This document shows positions 8,603 through 15,862 of a stretch of 64,000 bases of DNA, piece after piece; the stretch's first letter is position 1, and each line of letters opens with the position of its first letter. The stretch spans positions 62,001 through 126,000 of the forward strand of contig JACKIN010000010.1 of assembly GCA_020638495.1 (NCBI GenBank), read 5' to 3'. The position numbers were made by a program, and so were the translations under genes. This DNA is from Geminicoccaceae bacterium (GTDB lineage: Bacteria; Pseudomonadota; Alphaproteobacteria; Geminicoccales; Geminicoccaceae). The notes beneath the pieces were generated by a model, which made no database searches, was not told the origin of the DNA, and saw nothing but the letters and a program-made list of their open reading frames with translations.

Positions 8603-9070
8603 GTGCTCTCCAGACAGAACAAGACCCTGGACCGGTGCCCCGGCCAGATGGCGCGTCCGGGCGCGATCGGCAAGCCTTGCGGTCAGGGCTGTGCAACGCC
8701 CGGGCCGGCGAAACGTTGCACGGGCCATCGCTGCGAACAGCCCGCGCCGCTGCGTCACCGGCAGCAGCTTTCCGACGCCGGCCAGTTGGGACGCCATGCC
8801 ATTGCCGAGGTTGAAGCCGGTGCTCTCCAGCGGGCCGGTGACAATCATGTCCGCCTGGGCGAGGAACGCGGCGAGGTGGGATAGGCAGGAAGCGAGTCCA
8901 CCGGCCGGTGGATTGCTGCCTGCCTCCTCCCCGGTTCTGGAAGTATCGGAGCCAGGCGCACCGCGAGTCCCCGGGCCAAGGCGGCCCGGCCGGCGGCCGA
9001 GTCCGGGTTGACCGCGCCGGATCGACCGACGAGCATGCCGCACCGACGGCGGACAACCGGAGCGAGCACC
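8603..9070. other. 468-bp intergenic region with a 16-bp palindrome
   Basis: This lies between the divergent DUF808 and lactate dehydrogenase genes. The clearest structure is a perfect palindrome, TCCACCGGCCGGTGGA, at 8897-8912, flanked by a second pair of arms (GGCAGG at 8884-8889, CCTGCC at 8919-8924). It could be an operator or a terminator-like hairpin. I see no convincing gene, although the minus frame stays open through much of it. Confidence 0.4.
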
Positions 9071-9994
9071 ATGAAGGTCGGGGTCATCGGAGCCGGGATG
9101 GTCGGCGGTGCCGCGGCGAACGCCCTGGTGCTGGCCGGCGTCGCCAGCGAGATCGTGCTCGTGGACCGTGACCGCAAGCGCGCGATCGCCGAGGCCGAGG
9201 ACATCCTGCACGCGACGCCCTTCGCCCACAGCGCCAGGGTCCAGGCGGGCGACTATGCCGACCTGGCGGGTGCCACCGTCGTCATCGTCGCCGCCGGCGT
9301 GTCGCAGCGGCCGGGTGAGACGCGGCTCGAGCTCCTGGCGCGCAACACCGACGTCTTCGCCGCCATCATCCCGCCGGTCCTGGCGGCAGCACCCGACGCG
9401 GTCCTGCTGATCGCCACCAACCCGGTGGACGTGATGACGATGGTCGCTGCCCGGCTCTCGCGCCTGCCCGCGGCTCGGGTCGTCGGCTCCGGCACGATCC
9501 TCGACACGGCCCGCTTTCGCGCACTTCTCGGCCAGCATCTCGGCGTCTCGCCGCAGTCGGTCCATGCCCATGTGCTGGGCGAGCACGGCGACAGCGAGGT
9601 GCTCTGCTGGTCGAGCGCCGATGTCGGCTCCATCGCCGTCAGCGAGTACGGGCGACAGGTCGGCAGGCCCCTCGACGACGCCGCCAGGCAGCGCATCGAC
9701 GAGGCCGTGCGCCGTGCCGCGTATCGGATCATCGAGGGCAAGGGTGCCACCTGGTTCGGCATTGCCGGCGGCCTGGTCCGCATCTGCCGGGCGATTCGCG
9801 GCGACGAGCGGGCCGTGCTCACGGTCTCGATGCTCGGCGACGAGGTGGAAGGGGTGGGCCCGGTGGCCCTGTCACTGCCGAGGGTGGTCGGCGGCAGCGG
9901 AATCGTCGGCACGCTGTGGCCGAGCCTGACCCCGGCCGAGAGCGCAGCCCTGGCGCAGAGTGCCCGGGTGATCGTCGCCGCCGCCGCAGGCTGA
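9071..9994 (+). CDS. ldh: L-lactate dehydrogenase
   Basis: 307 residues. Rossmann glycine motif GVIGAGMVGG is at the N-terminus. The substrate loop reads GVSQRPGETR: Gln at the position equivalent to LDH Gln102 favours lactate over malate dehydrogenase, which carries Arg there. NPVDVMT, GSGTILDTARFR and the catalytic His in GEHGDSEV complete the family pattern. It interconverts pyruvate and L-lactate with NAD(H) in the cytoplasm. The start is the ATG immediately before the Rossmann strand; the upstream frame is longer but lacks family similarity. It appears monocistronic. Confidence 0.88.
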   Translation: MKVGVIGAGMVGGAAANALVLAGVASEIVLVDRDRKRAIAEAEDILHATPFAHSARVQAGDYADLAGATVVIVAAGVSQRPGETRLELLARNTDVFAAIIPPVLAAAPDAVLLIATNPVDVMTMVAARLSRLPAARVVGSGTILDTARFRALLGQHLGVSPQSVHAHVLGEHGDSEVLCWSSADVGSIAVSEYGRQVGRPLDDAARQRIDEAVRRAAYRIIEGKGATWFGIAGGLVRICRAIRGDERAVLTVSMLGDEVEGVGPVALSLPRVVGGSGIVGTLWPSLTPAESAALAQSARVIVAAAAG

Positions 9995-10148
9995 CCCCCG
10001 AACCGGCGATCCTCGACATCCAAGCGTATCAGAGGACGCATGGCATCAAACGATCGCCGTGCGTTAACCTGCGTTTTCCGCCGGGCGGGCGATGCTTCGC
10101 CAGCCGCCGGGGCATTGACCGTCCGGCACTAGCGCGGGAATCAGGGCG

Positions 10149-11177
10149 ATGGAAGGTGGTGGCGCAAATCGAGCAGCGGCTGCGGCCTTCGGGCTGTTCG
10201 TCCTCGTCGCCCTCGGCTGCCTGGCGCTGATCGCGGCGGATGCGGCCGTCTTCCGCCGGGTCAATGCCTGGTATCTGGCCCTGCCGCAGACCAACTACGT
10301 CGAGCTGGTCAGGGTCGACGAGTTCCGCACCAGCCTGAAGGTCGGGAGCTTCAGAGCGCACATGATGATCATGATGGCGCAGCACGCGTTCTTCGGTGCG
10401 CTCGTCGCCTGGCTGGTCTGCTGCTGGTGGCCGGCCCGTGGCCGACGGCCGGACGCCACCCCGGCACGGGGCGGCACCGGCCTTGCGCTCGGCCTCTGCG
10501 CCCTCGCCGGATCGGCCATCCTCGCCTACGCGCTCGCCTGCTTCATCAGCGTGCCCGGCAGCGCCGGCGTCTGCGCGCTCTACGCCAAGGAAGGCGCGAT
10601 CGACCTCGGCCATGCCCTCGGCTTCCTCCTGGCCGCCGGCCTCCTCTGGCTCGCCGCCTGGCGCTTCGCGCGCGGCAAGCGGCATTTGCCCGGCAACGGC
10701 TACATCGCGCTCGGCGCCGCTTTGGCCGGGGCTGCCGCCTTCGTCGTCGGCATGGAGGAGATCAGCTGGGGCCAGACCTACCTCGCCTGGCAGTCGCCCG
10801 AGTTCTTCATGACCTACAACGACCAGCAGGAAACCAACGCGCACAACTTCCTGAACGGCTACCTGACGCCGATCTACTACGCGATGGGCGCCACCATCCT
10901 GCTCGGCACGATCGCCGCCTTCGTCCTCGACGATCTCTTCGGCGAGCGTTTGCCCTGGCTCAGAGCGCTCTGCCCGCCCCGCGCGCTCCTCTGGGTGGCG
11001 ATCTGGTTCCCGCTGGGCGCCGAGATCTTCATCTTCTCGTCGACCGAGACCTTCGAGACGTTGCTGACGATCTATGCGCTAGGCTATGGCGTGGCCATCC
11101 TGGCCCGCTCCGCGGCGGCGTGTCGCGACGCGGTGACCGAAGACGGACGGCCGCCGGCGATCGGCCAGACAGCCTAG
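10149..11177 (+). CDS. Multi-pass membrane protein with EEISWGQ motif
   Basis: 342 residues with about seven to eight hydrophobic helices. A conserved-looking luminal or cytoplasmic block reads GMEEISWGQTYLAWQSPEFF followed by NDQQETNAHNFLN. The EEISWGQ...N.Q.E.N.HN pattern recurs in a family of uncharacterised bacterial integral membrane proteins; its acidic and histidine residues could form a catalytic or metal site. The ATG at 10149 precedes a short polar stretch. No function is assigned. The insertion sequence begins 66 bp after its stop. Confidence 0.6.
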   Translation: MEGGGANRAAAAAFGLFVLVALGCLALIAADAAVFRRVNAWYLALPQTNYVELVRVDEFRTSLKVGSFRAHMMIMMAQHAFFGALVAWLVCCWWPARGRRPDATPARGGTGLALGLCALAGSAILAYALACFISVPGSAGVCALYAKEGAIDLGHALGFLLAAGLLWLAAWRFARGKRHLPGNGYIALGAALAGAAAFVVGMEEISWGQTYLAWQSPEFFMTYNDQQETNAHNFLNGYLTPIYYAMGATILLGTIAAFVLDDLFGERLPWLRALCPPRALLWVAIWFPLGAEIFIFSSTETFETLLTIYALGYGVAILARSAAACRDAVTEDGRPPAIGQTA

Positions 11178-11243
11178 CCGCGAACGCCAGAACGGCCCCG
11201 GAGACCCGGGACCGCCCGACGTCCCGCCGGTCCTCGGCGCTCA

Positions 11244-12752
11244 GAGCCTGTGAATGAATGTCCTGCGCCTTTTCGATAGAATAGCCGCAGCGATCTGAGA
11301 GGGGGGGTATGGAGGAGGGTCTTTTCGATGATCTGCCGGCGGCGGCGGCGCCGGGGAAGGTGCCTGTCGGTGCGCCCCGGTTGAGGAAAGCGGAGCGGTC
11401 ACAGGTCGAGCTTCGGGTGTGCAGTCTGGATGATTTGCTTTCGGCGGGTCATCCGGCGCGGCTGGTGTGGCGGTTCGTCGAGGGTCTGGACATCTCGGAT
11501 CTGCTGGCGGGGATCAAGGCGGTGGCAGGCCATGTGGGGCATCCGCCGGCCGATCCGCGCATTTTGGTGGCGCTGTGGCTGTTCGCGACCATCGACGGGG
11601 TGGGCAGCGCCCGGCGGCTGGCCGAGTTGTGCGGCAGCCACGTCGCCTATCGCTGGCTGTGCGGCGGGGTGTCGACCAACCACAAATCCCTGAGCGACTT
11701 CCGCACGGCTCATGCGGCCTGGCTCGACAAGACGCTGACGGCCAGCGTGGCGGTGCTGCTGCACAAGGGGCTGGTGCGACTGGATCGGCTGGCCCAGGAC
11801 GGGATGAAGGTGCGGGCCTCGGCGGGAGCGGCTTCGTTCCGGCGGCGGGAGAGCTTGGAGAACTGCCGTCGGCAGGCGGCGGAGCGGGTGCGGGCGCTGA
11901 AGGCCGAGCTGGCGGCCGACCCGGCGGCGGCGTCGGGCCGCCGGCGGGCGGCGCAGGAACGGGCGGTGCGCGAGCGCGAGGAGCGGGTGGCGGCGGCGCT
12001 GGCCGAGCTGCCGGCCGTCGAGGCCAGGCGCCCGGCGACAAAGAAGGACAAGGCGCGGGTCTCGACCACCGATCCGGAGGCACGGGTGATGAAGATGGCC
12101 GACGGCGGCTTTCGGCCCGCCTTCAACGTCCAGCTCGCCGCCGAGACCGAGCATCGCCTGATCGTCGGCGTGGCGGTGACCAACAGCGGCGGCGACCAGC
12201 CCCACCTGGAGCCGATGGCCGACCAGATCGCCGAGCGCTTCGGCAAGCTGCCGCGCGAGATGCTGGCCGATGGCGGCTTCGTCAACCTGGCGGCCATCGA
12301 CCGGCTGGACGGCCGGGGTGTGACCCTCTACGCCCCGCCGATGACCCCGCGCGACACGGCGCGCGCCCCGACCGACCGGATGAAGGGGGATACCGATGCC
12401 GTCCTGGCGTGGCGCCAACGGATGGAGGGCGAGGCCGCCAAGGCGATCTACAGGGACCGAGCCGCCACCATCGAATGCGTCAACGCCCAGGTCCGCAATC
12501 GTGGCCTGCGGCAATTCCTGGTGCGGGGGCTGAAAAAGGTGCGCGCCGTCGCCCTGTGGCAGGCGCTCGCCCACAACCTGCGCATCGCCCTGCGGCTGCT
12601 CCAGCCCGGCGAGCTCATCGCCTGAACAGCGGGCCGCCGCGGCCCTCAACCTCCCACCGCCTCCAGCCCTCTCCCGCTGGCGCACCAAAATCGCGGCCAG
12701 GCGCCAAGTCCAAGCCGAAATACAGCATGGCCCTGCATTCCTTCACACGCTC
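11244..12752 (+). mobile_element. IS1182-like insertion sequence, complete
   Basis: A 1,509-bp element bounded by imperfect terminal inverted repeats of about 17 bp: left GAGCCTGTGAATGAATG at 11244-11260, and right (as complement) GAGCGTGTGAAGGAATG at 12736-12752, with 2 mismatches. It is flanked by the direct repeat TCA at 11241-11243 and 12753-12755, a likely 3-bp target duplication. The second TCA is also the stop codon (TGA) of the neighbouring phoX gene. It encodes one full-length transposase. Family assignment is from protein look; the boundaries come from the repeats. Confidence 0.75.
11309..12625 (+). CDS. IS1182-like transposase
   Basis: 438 residues. The N-terminal part has the DUF772-type block (HPARLVWRFVEGLD, then DPRILVALWLFATIDGVGSARRLAELC and STNHKSLSDFRTAH). 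The DDE domain shows Asp in LAQDGMKVRASA, a second Asp in MLADGGFVN, and a late acidic position in RDRAATIECVNAQVRNRGLRQF. A charged helical insert (about residues 190-250) separates the first two parts. A G-rich ribosome-binding site precedes the ATG at 11309. The frame is intact, so the element may be active. Confidence 0.85.
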   Translation: MEEGLFDDLPAAAAPGKVPVGAPRLRKAERSQVELRVCSLDDLLSAGHPARLVWRFVEGLDISDLLAGIKAVAGHVGHPPADPRILVALWLFATIDGVGSARRLAELCGSHVAYRWLCGGVSTNHKSLSDFRTAHAAWLDKTLTASVAVLLHKGLVRLDRLAQDGMKVRASAGAASFRRRESLENCRRQAAERVRALKAELAADPAAASGRRRAAQERAVREREERVAAALAELPAVEARRPATKKDKARVSTTDPEARVMKMADGGFRPAFNVQLAAETEHRLIVGVAVTNSGGDQPHLEPMADQIAERFGKLPREMLADGGFVNLAAIDRLDGRGVTLYAPPMTPRDTARAPTDRMKGDTDAVLAWRQRMEGEAAKAIYRDRAATIECVNAQVRNRGLRQFLVRGLKKVRAVALWQALAHNLRIALRLLQPGELIA

Positions 12753-14747
12753 TCAGCTGCCGATCGTGCCGCCGTCCTCCTTGGTCACCACGACGATCGA
12801 CGGCCGGGGCGGCATGCCGTCCTGGAAGTCGGGCCAGCGCGTGCCGGGGTCCTCGAAGGTGGAGAGCCGGCCGAAGGCTGCCCACGCGTCGGTATCGTCC
12901 GACGGGTGCTGCACCGCCAAGAAGAGCGAGCGGTCGTCGGCGGTGAAGACCGGGCCGCAGAGCTCGGCACCCACCGGGCAGCGGAAGAAGTGCTTGGACG
13001 TGCCGCGCGCCTCGCCCTCGGTCTCCATCGCCCAGAGCCCGTCCGACCGGCCGGTGCCCGCGTCGCTGTTGCCATCGGTCGAGACCCAGAGCCGACCCTC
13101 GCCGTCGAAGGCGCAGTTGTCCGGCATGCCGAACCAGCCGTCCTTCGTCGTCGCCGAGCTGAAGGTGGCGCCCACGTCGGCGATGCTCGGATCGCCACAC
13201 TGCACCAGGATCTCCCAGGTGTAGGTGCCGGCCGAATGGTCGCCATCGGGCGGCGTCATCTCGACGATGTGGCCGAAGGCGTTGTCGGCCCGGGGATTGG
13301 CGGCATCGACCTGCTCCGCCTTGCGGCGCGTGTTGTTGGTGAGCATGGCGTAGATGCGGCCGGTCTTCGGGTTGGGCTCGACATCCTCCGGCCGGTCCAT
13401 GGGCGTGGCACCCAGGAGATCGGCGGCGATGCGGGCACCGATCACCACATCGGCCTGGCTCGCGAAGCCGTTGGCTTCGGTGAGCGGCCCCTGGCCGTGG
13501 ACGAGCGGCAGCCATTCCATGGTGCCGTCCGGGTTGAACCGGGCGACCGACAGCTCACCCTCGTCGAGCAGCGTCAGGTTGGCCGTGCGGTCGTCCGGGT
13601 CGTAGCGACCGCTGGTGACGAACTTGTAGATGTACTCGAAGCGCTCGTCGTCGCCCATGTAGAGGGCCACCCGGCCGTCGGCCATGACGATCGGCGTGGC
13701 GCATTCGTGCTTGAAGCGGCCGAGCGCCGTCCGCTTCTTGGGCGTCGACTGCGGGTCATAGGGATCGATCTCGACGACCCAGCCGAACCGGTTCGGCTCG
13801 TTGGGCTCCTTCGAGATGTCGAAGCGGTCGTGGAACTTGCCCCAGGCGTACCAGTCGCCCGGCACGCCGTAGCGCTCGAACGCCACGGTCTCGGCATGGC
13901 CCTCGGGCAGGGCCCCGGTGAAGTAGCCGTGGATGTTCTCCTCGGCCGAGAGCCAGGTGCCCCAGGGCGTCTGCCCGCCGGCGCAGTTGTTGAGCATGCC
14001 GAAGACCGTCCGCCCCTCCGGATCGGCCCCGGTCCTCATCCGCGCGTGGCCGGCGGCCGGGCCGGTCAGCTCCATCGGCGTATGGCCCTCGGCCATCGTG
14101 ACCCGCCGGTTGTAGGGGCTGTCCCTGACATAGCGCCACTGGCCGTTCTCGCGCACCACCTCGACCACCGAGCCGCCATGGGCCGCCATCTCGATGTCCA
14201 CCAGCTCACGCGTGGCATAGGCCAAGGGATCCTCCTTGGTGATCTGCGCCGCCACGCCCGGGAACATCAGCTCCTCGTTGGTGTACTCGTGATTGACGCC
14301 GAGCAGGCCATGCTCGCTGCTGCCGTCGAGCGGGAAGTAGCCGAGGAAATCGTTGTTGTAGCCGAACTGACGCAGTTGCGCGGCTGCCGTCTGGTTCATG
14401 GGATCGAACTCGGGCGCATCGGCGAAGAGCGGATCGCCCCAGCGGACGACGATCGCGGCCCGGTAGCCCGGGGCCACGTGGTGCCGCTCGTCGACGCCGG
14501 CGGCGAGCTCGGCGAAGCCGAAGCTCGGCGCGGCCGCCCGGGCCGGCCGCGACGCGCCGAGGGCGAGCGGGCCGAGCGTGGCGCTGATGGCGCTCACCGC
14601 CAGGGCACCCTGCAGCACGCGCCGCCGGGCGAAGCGGGCGTTGATCACATCGCCCATGGTCGGGCTCGCCATGGGGTTGCGGCCGATATCCTCGGCGGCC
14701 TCGAGCGCGTGCGCTCGCGTGGTTTCGAGATGCGTTTTCCTCGTCAT
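12753..14747 (-). CDS. phoX: PhoX-family alkaline phosphatase, Tat-exported
   Basis: 664 residues. The N-terminal region carries a twin-arginine signal (FARRRVLQGALAVSA near residue 40) followed by a hydrophobic stretch and ARAA cleavage region, so export is folded via Tat. The body has PhoX-type blocks: GVNHEYTNEELMFP, NCAGGQTPWGTWLSAEEN, GRFKHECATPIV and GMPDNCAFDGEGRLW, the acidic and histidine clusters that bind calcium and iron in PhoX. It releases phosphate from organic esters outside the cytoplasm. I chose the ATG of MTRKTHL because GGGGGATGG sits at suitable spacing. The insertion sequence abuts its stop codon exactly, and a Pho-box-like site lies about 80 bp upstream. Confidence 0.85.
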   Translation of the reverse strand: MTRKTHLETTRAHALEAAEDIGRNPMASPTMGDVINARFARRRVLQGALAVSAISATLGPLALGASRPARAAAPSFGFAELAAGVDERHHVAPGYRAAIVVRWGDPLFADAPEFDPMNQTAAAQLRQFGYNNDFLGYFPLDGSSEHGLLGVNHEYTNEELMFPGVAAQITKEDPLAYATRELVDIEMAAHGGSVVEVVRENGQWRYVRDSPYNRRVTMAEGHTPMELTGPAAGHARMRTGADPEGRTVFGMLNNCAGGQTPWGTWLSAEENIHGYFTGALPEGHAETVAFERYGVPGDWYAWGKFHDRFDISKEPNEPNRFGWVVEIDPYDPQSTPKKRTALGRFKHECATPIVMADGRVALYMGDDERFEYIYKFVTSGRYDPDDRTANLTLLDEGELSVARFNPDGTMEWLPLVHGQGPLTEANGFASQADVVIGARIAADLLGATPMDRPEDVEPNPKTGRIYAMLTNNTRRKAEQVDAANPRADNAFGHIVEMTPPDGDHSAGTYTWEILVQCGDPSIADVGATFSSATTKDGWFGMPDNCAFDGEGRLWVSTDGNSDAGTGRSDGLWAMETEGEARGTSKHFFRCPVGAELCGPVFTADDRSLFLAVQHPSDDTDAWAAFGRLSTFEDPGTRWPDFQDGMPPRPSIVVVTKEDGGTIGS

Positions 14748-14825
14748 TTCCATCCCCCGATCGTGATACGCGCCAAGGTCGAAGCGCATACGCTCCGCCT
14801 GAACGTCGTAGTGTCATCAAGCAAA

Positions 14826-14845
14826 TGTGACACATCGAAGACAAG
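14826..14845 (-). promoter_or_regulatory. Pho-box-like direct repeat upstream of phoX
   Basis: Read on the minus strand this is CTTGTCTTCGATGTGTCACA. It contains two TGTC elements spaced 11 bp apart, as in the PhoB box (CTGTCA repeated every 11 bp). The first half-site is imperfect. A possible -10 (GACACT) lies about 10 nt downstream. Its location before a phosphatase gene fits PhoB control; this is inference from spacing and context. Confidence 0.4.
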
Positions 14846-14872
14846 TGAAATCGGCGACGGCTTTCGGCCTCG

Positions 14873-15679
14873 TCAGGGCTCCATCCAGAAGCGCCGCAGC
14901 CGCTCGCCGATGCGGCAGTCGACGGGCGGCCGGGCCTGGGCCTGGTCGATCCGCGCGGCGGGGACGGGCGCCCCGGCGATCTCCAGCACGAGCTTGCGGC
15001 GGATGGCTTCCGCCATCGCCTCGATCTCGCGCACCGGCAGCACGAAGGCGCCCGGGCCGCCGATCACGCAGGCGGTGAAGTACTCGTCGAGCGACGGCGT
15101 GGTCGAGCTGCCATGCAGCGCCGGCCGGATCATGATCGGCAGGCCGTTGATGGTGATGCCGCGCTTCAGCACCCGGTCGCGGGCATCGAGGACGGGGCCG
15201 CCCGTGTTGTTCGGCCCGTCGCCGGAGACGTCGATGACCCGCCTCAGCCCTTCGAAGCCGTTGCCGTCGAAATGCTTCCCGGCGAAATCGAGGATCGAGC
15301 TGAGCGACGTGCCGCGGATGAAGGCGATGGGCGCCTGCGCCAGGTGGCCGGCGACGCGGTCGATGTCGGCGTCGCCGGCGAGCTCGACCCAGGGCAGGAC
15401 GACAGCCTGCCGGCCGATCCCGGCCCATTCGACATAGGCGAGCGCGATCCGCCCGTAGGCGCCGCTCCGCACCGTTCGGCGGAACGCCTCGCTCCGGATC
15501 GCCGCGACATAGCCCTGCCGCTGCAGGGCGTGCTCGTCCGGGTCCATCGAGCCCGAGACATCGACGGCGAGCAGGAGCTCCACATCGACCGGCTGGTCGA
15601 AAGCCTGGCCCTGCGGCGCCGCCGGCGGCAGCCAGGCGAGCAGCAGGAGCAGGACCGGACAGATGCGGAAGACGACCAT
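14873..15679 (-). CDS. DUF1194 protein with VWA-like MIDAS motif, exported
   Basis: 268 residues. A signal peptide (MVVFRICPVLLLLLAWLPP) leads into the mature protein, where LLLAVDVSGSMD provides the metal-ion-dependent adhesion site of a von Willebrand A-type fold. Further blocks, YVEWAG, RGTSLSSILDFA and DVSGDGPNNTGG, are typical of DUF1194. The role is unknown; extracytoplasmic protein binding is plausible. The start is the ATG preceded by GGGAGGG. It is divergent from the copper ATPase gene and lies 125 bp before phoX on the same strand. Confidence 0.82.
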   Translation of the reverse strand: MVVFRICPVLLLLLAWLPPAAPQGQAFDQPVDVELLLAVDVSGSMDPDEHALQRQGYVAAIRSEAFRRTVRSGAYGRIALAYVEWAGIGRQAVVLPWVELAGDADIDRVAGHLAQAPIAFIRGTSLSSILDFAGKHFDGNGFEGLRRVIDVSGDGPNNTGGPVLDARDRVLKRGITINGLPIMIRPALHGSSTTPSLDEYFTACVIGGPGAFVLPVREIEAMAEAIRRKLVLEIAGAPVPAARIDQAQARPPVDCRIGERLRRFWMEP

Positions 15680-15794
15680 GCGCGTCCCTCCCCTGGCCCC
15701 ATCTTCGGAAGTGGCCGGTCGCGGCCGGCGGTCAAGGGCCGACGCCTGCCGATCATGGCACGCCACCTGCCCCGGCAGCACCGGGATTCCCCGC

Positions 15795-15825
15795 TTGACC
15801 TTCCCATTGCTGGAAGGCTTAGCCC
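15795..15825 (+). promoter_or_regulatory. CueR-type copper promoter for the P-type ATPase
   Basis: A -35 element TTGACC (15795-15800) and a -10-like TAGCCC (15820-15825) are separated by 19 bp, the long spacer characteristic of MerR-family promoters. The spacer holds the dyad ACCTTCC...GGAAGGC (15798-15818), nearly identical to the known CueR operator arms. It lies 37 bp before the start of the copper ATPase gene. The regulator itself is not in the window. Confidence 0.8.
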
Positions 15826-15862
15826 GATCACTGATGGCCGTTGGGGCCAGGGAGACCGCGCC

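Noticed and set aside
7640..9586. Extending DUF808 to a 648-residue protein
   Set aside because: The extra 328 N-terminal residues overlap lactate dehydrogenase in antisense and lack family similarity; a good ribosome-binding site precedes the internal ATG at 8602.
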